A stretch of 41,393 bases of DNA from Clostridiales bacterium (GCA_012515925.1 JAAYXM010000196.1:1-41393), one strand, 5' to 3'; shown: positions 16,454 through 24,637, counted from the first letter of the stretch. Notes: generated from the letters alone by a model not told the origin. Numbers and translations: made by a program.

Positions 16454-18280
16454 ATGTGCGGAATTACAGGATACACGGGAAAAGAAAACGCCCTGCCTAT
16501 ACTTATGGAAGGGCTTAAAAAGCTTGAATACAGAGGCTATGATTCGGCGGGCGTCGCGATATTCGACGAGGGCAACATAAAGGTGATAAAGACCCGCGGA
16601 AGACTTACGGTTTTAGAGGATAAGCTTAACGGCCTTACGATTAGCACCACATGCGGGATAGGCCATACGCGCTGGGCGACGCACGGCGAGCCCACGGACG
16701 AAAACTCTCACCCGCACCTGAGCAATAACGGACGGTTCGCGGTAGTCCACAACGGCATTATCGAAAACTACCGCGAGCTCAAGGAAAAGCTTACCGGCAA
16801 GGGGTATGTTTTCCTGTCGGACACGGACACCGAGGTAATCGCGCACCTTATCGATTACTACTATAACGGGGACATAGTCGAGGCGCTCATCAAGGTCAGG
16901 ACAAAAATCCGGGGCTCTTACGCGCTCGGGATTTTAAACTCGGAATTGCCGGGCGAGATAATTGCCGCGAGAAAGGACAGCCCGCTTATCGCGGGCACCT
17001 CGGAGGACGGGAATTTCATAGCCTCGGACATACCCGCGATACTGTCATACACGCGGGACTATTATATCATCGGGGATGACGAGATTGCCCGTATTCGTCC
17101 GGAGGGCATAGAAATATTCAATTCGGATTACGAGCTTGTGCCGAAATCCCCCTTAAGGGTTGACTGGAGCGTGGAATCCGCCGAAAAGTGCGGCTATAAG
17201 CATTTTATGCTTAAGGAAATCCACGAACAGCCAAGGGCGCTTATAAATACTGTTTCCCCGCGCGTAAGCGACGATTGCGGGATTGATCTCGAAATAAACG
17301 TGACTCCGGAATTTCTGACGGATATTAACCGGATTCATATCATGGCCTGCGGCTCCGCCGCCCATGTGGGTCAGGTGGGCAAATACATAATCGAGCGGCT
17401 TGCGCGCATACCCGTCGAATGCGACCTTGCCTCGGAATTCAGGTACAGGTTTCCGATACTCAAGAAAAACGATTTATGTATCGTAATAAGCCAGTCCGGC
17501 GAAACGGCGGACACGCTTGCCGCGCTGCGCGAGGCAAAGCGGCGCGGCGTCAGGGTGCTCTCAATCGTAAACGTCGTGGGCAGCACAATCGCGCGGGAAT
17601 CCGACGAGGTGCTCTATACCTGGGCGGGCCCCGAGATAGCGGTGGCCACCACAAAGGCGTATTCAACGCAGCTTTCGCTTGTTTACCTTATCGCGGTGCA
17701 TATCGCGAAAACCCGCGGCGAAATATCGGACTCCGACGCGCGGCGGCTTGTTTCGGAGATTAAGGAGCTTCCCGAAAAGCTTAATCAGGTGTTGGCGAAA
17801 ACCGCGGAGCTGCAGTATCTGTCCTCAAGGTTTTACAACCTCAGGGATATCTTCTTTATCGGGCGCGGCGTGGATTTCGCGGTGGCGCTCGAGGGCTCGC
17901 TCAAGCTTAAGGAGATTTCATACATAAGGAGCGAGGCATACGCCGCGGGCGAGCTTAAGCACGGCACCATCGCGCTTATTGAGGAGGGCTCGCTTGTTAT
18001 CGCGCTTGTGACTCAGACCGCGCTCGCCGAAAAGATGCTCGGGAATATCCGCGAGGTTAAGGCGCGAGGCGCAAGGGTTCTTACAATCGCGACGCAGGCT
18101 ACCGCGGAAGCGGTCTCCGAGGCTTCGGATTACTGCCTTATGCTTCCCTGCTGCTATGATATGTTCACGCCCTCGCTTACCGTCGCGGCGCTGCAGCTTT
18201 TCGCGTACTACATCGCCGCGGCGCGCGGATGCGATGTGGACAAGCCCAAAAACCTTGCAAAATCCGTTACGGTGGAATAA
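16454..18280 (+). CDS. glmS: Glutamine-fructose-6-phosphate aminotransferase (isomerizing)
   Basis: Makes glucosamine-6-phosphate from fructose-6-phosphate and glutamine, the entry step to peptidoglycan amino sugars. The 608-residue protein starts MCGITGYTG, with Cys2 the Ntn glutaminase nucleophile, and has GHTRWATHGEPTDENSHPH and HNGIIENYRELK. Two SIS domains follow (about 285-420 and 455-600) with IMACGSAAHVGQVGKY, SQSGETADTLAALREAK and VATTKAYSTQ, ending in the usual DKPKNLAKSVTVE. GGAGG lies ten bases before the ATG. It is monocistronic, behind the ribozyme, and followed by an intrinsic terminator. The reading frame stays open for 37 codons after the stop. Confidence 0.97.
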   Translation: MCGITGYTGKENALPILMEGLKKLEYRGYDSAGVAIFDEGNIKVIKTRGRLTVLEDKLNGLTISTTCGIGHTRWATHGEPTDENSHPHLSNNGRFAVVHNGIIENYRELKEKLTGKGYVFLSDTDTEVIAHLIDYYYNGDIVEALIKVRTKIRGSYALGILNSELPGEIIAARKDSPLIAGTSEDGNFIASDIPAILSYTRDYYIIGDDEIARIRPEGIEIFNSDYELVPKSPLRVDWSVESAEKCGYKHFMLKEIHEQPRALINTVSPRVSDDCGIDLEINVTPEFLTDINRIHIMACGSAAHVGQVGKYIIERLARIPVECDLASEFRYRFPILKKNDLCIVISQSGETADTLAALREAKRRGVRVLSIVNVVGSTIARESDEVLYTWAGPEIAVATTKAYSTQLSLVYLIAVHIAKTRGEISDSDARRLVSEIKELPEKLNQVLAKTAELQYLSSRFYNLRDIFFIGRGVDFAVALEGSLKLKEISYIRSEAYAAGELKHGTIALIEEGSLVIALVTQTALAEKMLGNIREVKARGARVLTIATQATAEAVSEASDYCLMLPCCYDMFTPSLTVAALQLFAYYIAAARGCDVDKPKNLAKSVTVE

Positions 18281-18394
18281 AATAAACGCAAAATCTCTGA
18301 TAAAGGCGAGGACCCCGCGTATAAGACAATATGGAAGCACCCCGACGATATTGTCGCGCTTTACTCCGCGGAAATCGAAAAAATCATTCTTTAA
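18281..18394 (+). other. In-frame open stretch directly after the glmS stop
   Basis: After the glmS TAA the same frame encodes 37 more codons before the next TAA (18392-18394). The residues look protein-like (for example DPAYKTIWKHPDDIVALYSA), but there is no in-frame ATG, GTG or TTG and no ribosome-binding site. It could be a remnant of a gene, a lost C-terminal extension, or chance. No function is claimed. Confidence 0.3.
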
Positions 18395-18414
18395 AAAACG
18401 CGCGTATACTGATA

Positions 18415-18451
18415 AAGAGGTTGGAGCAGTCATTGCCCCAACCTCTTTTTT
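18415..18451 (+). terminator. Intrinsic terminator of glmS
   Basis: A 10-bp stem AAGAGGTTGG / CCAACCTCTT followed by a T-run ends plus-strand transcription. The convergent yabR-like gene ends just beyond, and the minus-strand tail is weaker. Confidence 0.85.
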
Positions 18452-18463
18452 AAACAAATCTCA

Positions 18464-18859
18464 TTATCTGAGCCGGCGGCGCGAGCCGTTTCTCTTTTCT
18501 AAATGCTGTTTAAAATCGGACATCCTGCTCTCGCTTTCCGCCATAAACTGCTTTAGTTTATCCTCAAACGAAACCGGTAGGTTATCGCGTCTCGCGGCTT
18601 CGTTATGAAACGACGCGTCTTCCCCGTTTTTCATTTTTTTGATGGACAAACTGATTTTTCCCTCCTTATCGATGCCTATGACCCTGACGGATACCTCCTG
18701 CCCTTCCTCCAAATGGTTTCGTATGTCGTTGACATAGGAATTAGCGATTTCGGAAATATGTACCATTCCTGTTTTGCCCATGGGCAGTGCGATAAACGCC
18801 CCGTATTTCGTTATCGCGGTTACCTTCCCTTCATATACGGAACCTATCTCGAGATCCAT
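18464..18859 (-). CDS. yabR: S1-domain RNA-binding protein (YabR/GSP13-like)
   Basis: A 131-residue protein with a single S1 RNA-binding domain at residues 3-75: LEIGSVYEGKVTAITKYGAFIAL, then GKTGMVHISEIANSYV and EGQEVSVRVIGID. A charged tail follows, rich in Lys, Arg and Glu. YabR proteins associate with RNA or ribosomes, but the precise role is unclear. It is the last gene of the yab cluster, 66 bases after divIC, exactly as in Bacillus subtilis. The ATG has AAAGGAGGA upstream. Confidence 0.88.
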   Translation of the reverse strand: MDLEIGSVYEGKVTAITKYGAFIALPMGKTGMVHISEIANSYVNDIRNHLEEGQEVSVRVIGIDKEGKISLSIKKMKNGEDASFHNEAARRDNLPVSFEDKLKQFMAESESRMSDFKQHLEKRNGSRRRLR

Positions 18860-18925
18860 GCTTTAATGAACTTCCTCCTTTGATATGACGAGTGCGGACT
18901 CACCCCGCCTTTTATATGAAAATAA

Positions 18926-19216
18926 TTATTTACCGGAAGTATCGACAAAAATCTGTTCGTCGGGTGCGGCATAACCCTGCTTCTGAGCATCGGTCCTGAT
19001 ATACTCGTCATCCACAGGAGCCTCAATAATCTGCTTAAGCTGTGCCTGGTTCGAAAGTTCCGCTTCGATTTCACGCTGTAAGCGCTCGCTCTCGCTTTTC
19101 TGATCTTTTATCTTTATCTGGAGCGAAACAAGCGTGACAACCGAATATATGACAAACGCCAATAATATCAGCTTAGGAATTAATCCGACTTTTCTTTTTT
19201 TTGCTTTTCGCGCCAT
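18926..19216 (-). CDS. divIC: Septum formation initiator, DivIC/FtsB-like
   Basis: A 96-residue bitopic membrane protein of the cell-division complex. A basic cytoplasmic start (MARKAKKRK) precedes one transmembrane helix (LIPKLILLAFVIYSVVTLVSL, about 12-32) and an extracytoplasmic coiled coil (KIKDQKSESERLQREIEAEL), then the C-terminal DDEYIRTDAQKQGYAAPDEQIF block characteristic of FtsB/DivIC. The N-terminal 44 bases overlap the end of yabQ, suggesting translational coupling. Position between yabQ and yabR supports DivIC over FtsL. Confidence 0.9.
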   Translation of the reverse strand: MARKAKKRKVGLIPKLILLAFVIYSVVTLVSLQIKIKDQKSESERLQREIEAELSNQAQLKQIIEAPVDDEYIRTDAQKQGYAAPDEQIFVDTSGK

Positions 19217-19724
19217 TATACATTCTCCCTTTTTTTACACCGGAGCTTAATTCCGTTATTCTCTTTTTCCTTTTTTCTTCTTTTTTCATAGCGCGAAGCT
19301 TTGCTTTCGCGCGCATTTTTATAATTATTCTTCTCTTAACGGCTCTTGCTTTTTTATATGTTTTCCCCGCGATAATATAAAGGGGACGGACGCAAAATAC
19401 AATACTCTTTACTATTACGTTAATTATAACGCGCAATGCCCCATAAAACAACACGCTTATTGTCGACATGTAAAAAAAACCGCCGCAGAACACACCGAGA
19501 AGCACGTACCAACGCATGCGCCCCTCCGAAACCGTAAGCACGAAGAAGAACAGCGCGCAAACCGCGCAGAACCAGAAAAAACCGTCAATCAGCGCGGTTA
19601 TAAGCCTGCCCGCGCGCGTGAAGGCGCGGACAACGCGCAGCACGTCATAGAACACCGCAAGCGCGGCTCCTAACACCGCGGAATTTAAGAACTCCAGTGT
19701 CTGCCCGGACACGGTAATACCCAT
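19173..19724 (-). CDS. yabQ: Spore cortex biosynthesis protein YabQ
   Basis: A 183-residue membrane protein. It opens MGITVSGQTLEFLNSAVLGAALAVFYDVLRVVR, the YabQ signature, then has hydrophobic segments near 38-60, 67-86 and 92-110 and a very basic tail (KKEEKRKKR and similar). In Bacillus subtilis YabQ is a sigma-E-dependent mother-cell protein needed for cortex formation. The ATG at 19724 is chosen because AGGGGCG lies five bases upstream; the open frame upstream of it overlaps yabP and is not family-like. The gene is ten bases after yabP and overlaps divIC by 44 bases. The overlap puts a vegetative division gene partly in the transcription path of a sporulation gene. Confidence 0.9.
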   Translation of the reverse strand: MGITVSGQTLEFLNSAVLGAALAVFYDVLRVVRAFTRAGRLITALIDGFFWFCAVCALFFFVLTVSEGRMRWYVLLGVFCGGFFYMSTISVLFYGALRVIINVIVKSIVFCVRPLYIIAGKTYKKARAVKRRIIIKMRAKAKLRAMKKEEKRKKRITELSSGVKKGRMYNGAKSKKKKSRINS

Positions 19725-19734
19725 TATAACGCCC

Positions 19735-20019
19735 CTACCTGAACAGGCGGGACCAGAACCCGCCCGGGGCTTCCTCGCCGCCGTACTGCAAGCCGTCAAT
19801 CGTGCCCTCGACGCCGAGCTCACCCGTGTCAAGACTGAGGCGTTCCATGTGCAAGCCCGTGCCGCGTATGGTCAGCATGCCTTTTGATGTATACAGATTT
19901 ACCGAGTTTTCGTCAAAGCTCTCAACGTCCTCAACGCCGGAAATGCTGAGTCTCGAACGTCCCTCAATAATAACATTATGCGGCAGCTCGGCATTCCTTG
20001 TCCTGTCATCGTACTGCAT
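19735..20019 (-). CDS. yabP: Sporulation protein YabP
   Basis: A 94-residue protein of the YabP/YqfC family: PHNVIIEGRSRLSISGVEDVESFDENSVNLYTSKGMLTIRGTGLHMERLSLDTGELGVEGTIDGL is close to the family pattern of a small beta-rich domain. YabP is a sigma-E-dependent sporulation protein in Bacillus subtilis. The ATG at 20019 has GGAGG nine bases before it. A strong sigma-E-like promoter lies immediately upstream at 20050-20078. It heads the yabP-yabQ-divIC-yabR run. Confidence 0.92.
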   Translation of the reverse strand: MQYDDRTRNAELPHNVIIEGRSRLSISGVEDVESFDENSVNLYTSKGMLTIRGTGLHMERLSLDTGELGVEGTIDGLQYGGEEAPGGFWSRLFR

Positions 20020-20049
20020 AATACCGCTCCTCCTTCCATATTCCTGTAC

Positions 20050-20078
20050 AATATATGGAAAGAGCGCGTAAAATATTC
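20050..20078 (-). promoter_or_regulatory. Sigma-E-type (sporulation) promoter before yabP
   Basis: Reading the minus strand, GAATATT (-35, 20072-20078) and CATATATT (-10, 20050-20057) are separated by 14 bases. This matches KMATATT-N14-CATANNNT, the Bacillus subtilis sigma-E consensus, exactly. The yabP ATG is about 30 bases downstream of the -10. Confidence 0.7.
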
Positions 20079-20140
20079 GTTTCACGGTTCATCCGGCTTA
20101 AGGCACATCCCGAAATATGCAAAAAGCCCGAGAAACCGTG

Positions 20141-20386
20141 TTACTCCCTGATTTCCTCGTACAAAAGCCGGGATTCGGCCCTGCCCGCGTGCTCCGGCAC
20201 CTCAAGCACGCGTACCTTAAGCGTCTTCGCGCCGAAACGGATTTCGACGATATCCCCGGGCTTTACGTCATAGGACGCCCGGACAACACGCCCGTTTACG
20301 GAAACGCGCTCGTTGTCGCATGCCTGATTCGCAATTGTCCTTCGTTTAATTAATCTTGATATCTTAAGATACTTGTCTATTCTCAT
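20141..20386 (-). CDS. rqcP: S4-domain RNA-binding protein RqcP (YabO)
   Basis: An 81-residue protein that is almost only an S4 domain: MRIDKYLKISRLIKRRTIANQACDNERVSVNGRVVRASYDVKPGDIVEIRFG. RqcP (YabO/YlmH-like, Hsp15 family) binds the obstructed large ribosomal subunit and drives poly-alanine tailing with RqcH. Its place next to yabP is the standard arrangement. The ribosome-binding site is weak. It lies 84 bases after hup, with a hairpin between. Confidence 0.92.
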   Translation of the reverse strand: MRIDKYLKISRLIKRRTIANQACDNERVSVNGRVVRASYDVKPGDIVEIRFGAKTLKVRVLEVPEHAGRAESRLLYEEIRE

Positions 20387-20423
20387 AAAAATACATTACC
20401 CGATAAAAAAGAATAATACGATA

Positions 20424-20449
20424 TGGGGCGAAGGATTAACTTCGCCCCA
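20424..20449 (-). terminator. Hairpin between hup and rqcP
   Basis: A perfect 9-bp stem (TGGGGCGAA / TTCGCCCCA) with an 8-base loop follows the hup stop. There is no immediate T-run, although a TTTTTT occurs about 17 bases later. It probably tunes hup against downstream expression by partial termination or mRNA stabilisation. Confidence 0.5.
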
Positions 20450-20470
20450 AACGATACTGCGGTTAAATCG

Positions 20471-20746
20471 CTATTTTGAAACAACGTCCTTCAATGCCTT
20501 GCCGGCTTTAAAGACCGGGCTCTTGGACGCGGGAATGGTAATGGTCTGCTTGGTTTTGGGGTTGCGCCCGAGACGAGCCGCGCGCTTCTTAACTTCAAAA
20601 GAACCGAACCCTACAAGCTGGACCTTATCCCCCTTGACCAGGGCCCCCGTAATTACGTCGATTGTCGCGTTTACGAGCTTCTCGCTGTCTTTCTTGGAAA
20701 AACCCGCCTTCTCTGCAACCGCACTTACCAATTCTGATTTGTTCAT
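20471..20746 (-). CDS. hup: HU-family nucleoid protein
   Basis: A 91-residue DNA-bending protein: MNKSELVSAVAEKAGFSKKDSEKLVNATIDVI, then the DNA-binding arm region VGFGSFEVKKRAARLGRNPKTKQTITIPASKSPVFKAGKALK. Length and motifs are those of HU. AGGAGG lies before the ATG. It is placed between mazG and rqcP inside the yab cluster; B. subtilis has yabN followed directly by yabO. The 64-base gap after mazG may carry its own promoter, but I see only a weak TTGAAA/GTAAAT pair. Confidence 0.95.
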   Translation of the reverse strand: MNKSELVSAVAEKAGFSKKDSEKLVNATIDVITGALVKGDKVQLVGFGSFEVKKRAARLGRNPKTKQTITIPASKSPVFKAGKALKDVVSK

Positions 20747-20810
20747 GTAATAAGCCTCCTATAAAATAATATCTTTAAGGTACTAAGGAGCATTTACTCT
20801 CTATTCCCCG

Positions 20811-21602
20811 TTACCTTTCAAAGGTTTTTATCCGCTCCCAGAGCTTGTCCAGCTCGTCGATATTCATGTCCCTCATATCGCCATGCTTTTCGGCTTCCTT
20901 TTCAAGCCTTCCGAAGCGGCTCAAGAACTTGTTGTTCGCCTTGTCGAGCGCAAGCTCGGGATTAACATTTAAGAACCTCGCGACGTTTACGACCGAAAAC
21001 AGCAGGTCGCCGATTTCCTCCTCGATATTGCCGTCCTCCGAAATCGCAAGCTTTAGTTCGCCGATTTCCTCGCCGAGTTTATCAAACGCGCCCTCAATCG
21101 AGGGCCAGTCAAAGCCGGCTTTTTTCGCCTTTGCCTGAAGCTTTTCGGCGCGCATCAGCGCGGGCAGACTTCGCGCAACCGAATCGAGCGCGTCAAAATG
21201 CGTTTTTTGCCCTTTTTCGCAGCGCTTGATATTGTCCCAGTTTTCGAGAACCTCACCGGACCCCGAAACCTTAACGTCGCCGAAAATATGCGGGTGACGC
21301 AGAATTAGTTTTTTACATACCCCGTCCGCCACGTCGTCTATATTGAAGCTGCCGAGCTCCTTTTCAATCTGCGCGTGAAACACGACCTGAATCAGAACAT
21401 CGCCGAGCTCTTCTCGCAGGAGCGTTGTGTCTTTCCTGTCGATTGCCTCAATGACCTCGTAGGTTTCCTCGATGAAGTTCATACGGATGCTCTCGTGGGT
21501 CTGCTCCCTGTCCCAGGGGCAGCCGCCTTCGGAGCGGAGAATCTCCATAATCCTTATCAGGTCTTCAAAGCCGTATTTATCTCGTTGTAAGAAATTTATC
21601 AT
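20811..21602 (-). CDS. mazG: Nucleoside triphosphate pyrophosphohydrolase MazG
   Basis: A 263-residue tandem MazG protein that hydrolyses non-canonical or excess NTPs to NMP and pyrophosphate. The first MazG domain has GGCPWDREQTHESIRMNFIEETYEVIEAI and LREELGDVLIQVVFHAQI; the second has FDKLGEEIGELKLAI and EEEIGDLLFSVVNVARFL, giving the EExxE...ExxD metal sites. Unlike B. subtilis YabN it lacks the N-terminal tetrapyrrole methylase domain. Start is the ATG at 21602, about ten bases after AGGAG. The open frame continues to 21635, where it would overlap the spoVB stop. Confidence 0.93.
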   Translation of the reverse strand: MINFLQRDKYGFEDLIRIMEILRSEGGCPWDREQTHESIRMNFIEETYEVIEAIDRKDTTLLREELGDVLIQVVFHAQIEKELGSFNIDDVADGVCKKLILRHPHIFGDVKVSGSGEVLENWDNIKRCEKGQKTHFDALDSVARSLPALMRAEKLQAKAKKAGFDWPSIEGAFDKLGEEIGELKLAISEDGNIEEEIGDLLFSVVNVARFLNVNPELALDKANNKFLSRFGRLEKEAEKHGDMRDMNIDELDKLWERIKTFER

Positions 21603-21631
21603 ATTTATCCAACTCCTGCAAGCTTTTTTTT

Positions 21632-23239
21632 TCATAATTCAAATTTTTCAGTGAATTTTAAAAAAAATCGTGATTTTTTATCAGCCGAAAACAACGCATA
21701 ATCATTCTTTGTTAAAGTTTTTGTTATAATTATAGCTATTATACAAGATATTACGCCGAAAAAAACAGCCGTCAGAACGCCCAATCCGACACCCGAACAC
21801 GCCGAAAACGCAGAATATACGCGCTCTGCGGCATATCCGGTCAATATCCCGACTATTATCGGTTTCATATAAATATCGATTAATTTTATATTCAGATTTT
21901 TATCGACAATAAGAAAATACATATTAACGCCGGCGGCGGCCGCGTAGCATAATACGGTGCTCGCGGGCGCGCCGAAAATGTTTATTTCGGGGATTCCGAT
22001 GAGTATTATATTTGAGACAATTTTAACAATAGAGCCCGCGAGCATCGAAACCACGGGCAGCCCGACATTCCCCACGGACTGATGTATCGAGCTTGTAAGC
22101 GTGACCGTAGCGAGAAGCGGCACCGCGAGCGCCAGCGTCCGAAGCATACCCGCCGAAGCTTCGACTGCCGCGGCGTCGATGCTTTTGCCGTACAACAGAT
22201 ACACTATGGGATATGAAAGCGCGTAAAGCCCCGCCGCGGCGCTCATAGCGAGAAGCATAGCGATTTTAAGCGCAGAACACGCCGTCATATTAAGCCCTTT
22301 AATATCCCGTTTGGCATACGCCGCCGAAACTCTGGGTATCAGGCTTACCGCGATTGTCGCAACAAGAGCGTTGGGGAGGTTGAACAGGTTCGCGGCGTAT
22401 GTATACGAGCCGTAAAGCCACATGGATTTTTGCAGGGGGACGCCGCTTTTTTGCAGGATATTCATAACAAGGGCGCTGTCGATGACGTTTGTAAGGCTTA
22501 TTGCCGCGGCTCCTGCCGTTATTGGCAGCGCGAGCCGCAAAAGAGCCGTAAAAACACTTCTCTTTGAGCGCTTTAAAAGCTTTGTCTCCGGATGCTTAAA
22601 CTCATACTCCGGCAGAAACATAAAATACGCCGCCGAGAGAAAAGCGCCGATTGTCACGCCCGCGGCGGCGCCCGCCGAAATAAGACCTGTTCCGTATCCC
22701 GCCCGGGACAGCCACCACGCGGCGCCGAGCCCGATAAAGAGCTTTCCCGACGCCTCGATTATCTCGGAGGCCGCGGACGGGTACATATTCGAAAAGCCCT
22801 GGTAGTACCCGCGGTTTATTCCCACAACCGAAACAAACATAACCGCGGGCGCAATCAGACGAATCGCGTGCGCCGATTCGGGGCTTCCCATAAGGCGCGC
22901 CAGAAAATCCGCGAAATACGCCATAGACACGCTAAGCACTATACCCATAAGCGCGAACGCGGCATATGAAACCTTATAGATACGCCCGACCTCGTTAAAT
23001 CTCTTAAGCGCCACAGCCTCGGCCACCATTTTCGACACCGCGACGGGCACGCCCGCGGTGGACAGCACAAACAGCAACGCGTAGATATTATAGGCAATGG
23101 AAAAGCACGCCATGCCCTCGGGCTTGAGTATCGCGCCGAGCGGTATCTTGAAAACCGCGCCTATAATTTTGACGATTATACCCGACGCGGCTAAAACCGC
23201 GGCGCCGTGCAGAAAGCTTTGACTCCGTACACCTCTCAC
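21632..23239 (-). CDS. spoVB: Polysaccharide flippase of the SpoVB/YabM (MOP) family
   Basis: A 535-residue integral membrane protein with about 14 hydrophobic segments and the MOP-superfamily start GAAVLAASGIIVKIIGAVFKIPLGAIL. Internal blocks such as GVPVAVSKMVAEAVALKR and GYYQGFSNMYPSAASEIIEASGKL are typical of SpoVB/YtgP/YabM proteins. These move lipid-linked peptidoglycan or related precursors across the membrane; SpoVB acts in spore cortex synthesis. Position before mazG equals yabM of B. subtilis. The sigma-E-like promoter at 23293-23321 argues for a sporulation role. It could equally be a vegetative flippase, since family members are hard to separate by sequence. Confidence 0.85.
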   Translation of the reverse strand: MRGVRSQSFLHGAAVLAASGIIVKIIGAVFKIPLGAILKPEGMACFSIAYNIYALLFVLSTAGVPVAVSKMVAEAVALKRFNEVGRIYKVSYAAFALMGIVLSVSMAYFADFLARLMGSPESAHAIRLIAPAVMFVSVVGINRGYYQGFSNMYPSAASEIIEASGKLFIGLGAAWWLSRAGYGTGLISAGAAAGVTIGAFLSAAYFMFLPEYEFKHPETKLLKRSKRSVFTALLRLALPITAGAAAISLTNVIDSALVMNILQKSGVPLQKSMWLYGSYTYAANLFNLPNALVATIAVSLIPRVSAAYAKRDIKGLNMTACSALKIAMLLAMSAAAGLYALSYPIVYLLYGKSIDAAAVEASAGMLRTLALAVPLLATVTLTSSIHQSVGNVGLPVVSMLAGSIVKIVSNIILIGIPEINIFGAPASTVLCYAAAAGVNMYFLIVDKNLNIKLIDIYMKPIIVGILTGYAAERVYSAFSACSGVGLGVLTAVFFGVISCIIAIIITKTLTKNDYALFSADKKSRFFLKFTEKFEL

Positions 23240-23292
23240 ATAAATTCACAACCTTCGGCCTGGGCGGTTTCGCCCCCTAATATCGTTGTATG

Positions 23293-23321
23293 AATTTATG
23301 CGGGATCAGCCGGGTTTATGA
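23293..23321 (-). promoter_or_regulatory. Sigma-E-like promoter before the spoVB-type gene
   Basis: On the minus strand TCATAAA (-35, 23315-23321; 5 of 7 to KMATATT) and CATAAATT (-10, 23293-23300; full match to CATANNNT) are 14 bases apart. The flippase ATG lies about 55 bases downstream of the -10. Confidence 0.5.
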
Positions 23322-23338
23322 CGAAAGGGCGGGGGGGC

Positions 23339-24637
23339 CTAAACTATCCCCTTCGCGGCGCGGCGCGCGTCAAACTTAACACGCTCTATATCAAGGGTTT
23401 TATACTCTCCGTTCTCATACAGAACTTCGCCGCGCGCCATTGTAAAGCATACATCCGAGCCCCGCGCCGAATACACGATGTTCGAAACCGCGTTGTGGCA
23501 CGGTGTCAGATGCGCCGCGTCCATATTCACAAGAATCAGATCGGCGTCAAAGCCCGCGGCGATTTTTCCGCATTCGGATTCCCTGCCCTGCGCGGCGGCG
23601 CCGTTTAACGTAGCAAGCTTCAGAGCCTCGTACGCATTGACCGCCGTAGGGTCAAAGAGCCTGCCCTTGTGCAGCAGAGCGGCCAGCTTTATTTCCTCGA
23701 ACATGTCATGACTGTTGTTGCTCGCGGTGCCGTCGGTGCCGAGCGCGACGCTGACGCCCGCCTTAATCATCTCCGGAACCCGCGCGACGCCCGAGGCGAG
23801 CTTTAGGTTGCTTACCGGGTTATGAACGGCGGTAACATGTTTTTCCGCGAAAATCATAAAATCCTCGTCCGTCGCCCAGACGCAGTGGGCGGCGGTTGTT
23901 TTTATATCAAATACGCCGTACCCGCAAAACAGGGCGGCGGGGGTTTTCCCGTATTTGTTGACGCATTTTTCATGCTCGGCGCGGGTTTCCGACAAATGCA
24001 CCTGCATTAATACATTCTTTTCCTTCGCGAACCCGACAATGCTTTCCCAGAGACCCGGCCCGCTCGTGTATTCCGCGTGTATCGAAGCGTCTGTTATAAT
24101 CCTTCCGCCGTCATGCATGTGCCATCTTTCGACAAAGCTTTTCTCCTCGACCGCGGCGGGAAAAACGTTAAAATCAACCTTCTCGTCAAAGCTTATTATC
24201 GACCTCGCGAGGTTGGCCTTGATTCTGCTTTCGCTGACCGCTTCTGCAATCGCGTCCGCGAAGAAATAAGTGTCCGAAAAGCTTGTTGTGCCCGTCGATA
24301 TCATCTCCGCGATACCGAGCATGGTCCCCGCCTTAATCGCGGACTCGTCCATTTTTTCCTCGGCGGGCCAGATATGATTATTAAGCCAGTCGCTTAGCTC
24401 AAAATCGTCCGCGTACCCGCGAAGCAATGTCATGGGTATATGCGTATGGGCGTTGATAAGCCCCGGGAGCATAACCTTGTGTTTGCAGTCAATACTTCTC
24501 GCGTTTTGAAAGCCTTCGGGCTTTGCCGTTCCTATATATGATATTTTCCCGTCCGTCACGCCGACATACGCGTTTTCGATAACCGGGTTTTCGTCACACA
24601 TCGTAATAACAATGGCGCCGTGAAACAAATATTCCAT
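23339..24637 (-). CDS. mtaD: 5'-methylthioadenosine/S-adenosylhomocysteine deaminase
   Basis: Metal-dependent amidohydrolase of 432 residues. The metal-binding HxH is in GLINAHTHIPMTLLRG. Further ligands are in the HAEYTSGP and AAHCVW blocks and in ALGTDGTASNNSHDMFEEIKLAALLHK. These blocks, in this order, match MTA/SAH deaminases, which convert methylthioadenosine or S-adenosylhomocysteine to the inosine forms. A good Shine-Dalgarno (GGGGAGG) precedes the ATG. It is 15 bases after the phosphorylase gene and last in a three-gene operon. Guanine or chlorohydrolase-type specificity is a less likely alternative. Confidence 0.9.
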   Translation of the reverse strand: MEYLFHGAIVITMCDENPVIENAYVGVTDGKISYIGTAKPEGFQNARSIDCKHKVMLPGLINAHTHIPMTLLRGYADDFELSDWLNNHIWPAEEKMDESAIKAGTMLGIAEMISTGTTSFSDTYFFADAIAEAVSESRIKANLARSIISFDEKVDFNVFPAAVEEKSFVERWHMHDGGRIITDASIHAEYTSGPGLWESIVGFAKEKNVLMQVHLSETRAEHEKCVNKYGKTPAALFCGYGVFDIKTTAAHCVWATDEDFMIFAEKHVTAVHNPVSNLKLASGVARVPEMIKAGVSVALGTDGTASNNSHDMFEEIKLAALLHKGRLFDPTAVNAYEALKLATLNGAAAQGRESECGKIAAGFDADLILVNMDAAHLTPCHNAVSNIVYSARGSDVCFTMARGEVLYENGEYKTLDIERVKFDARRAAKGIV

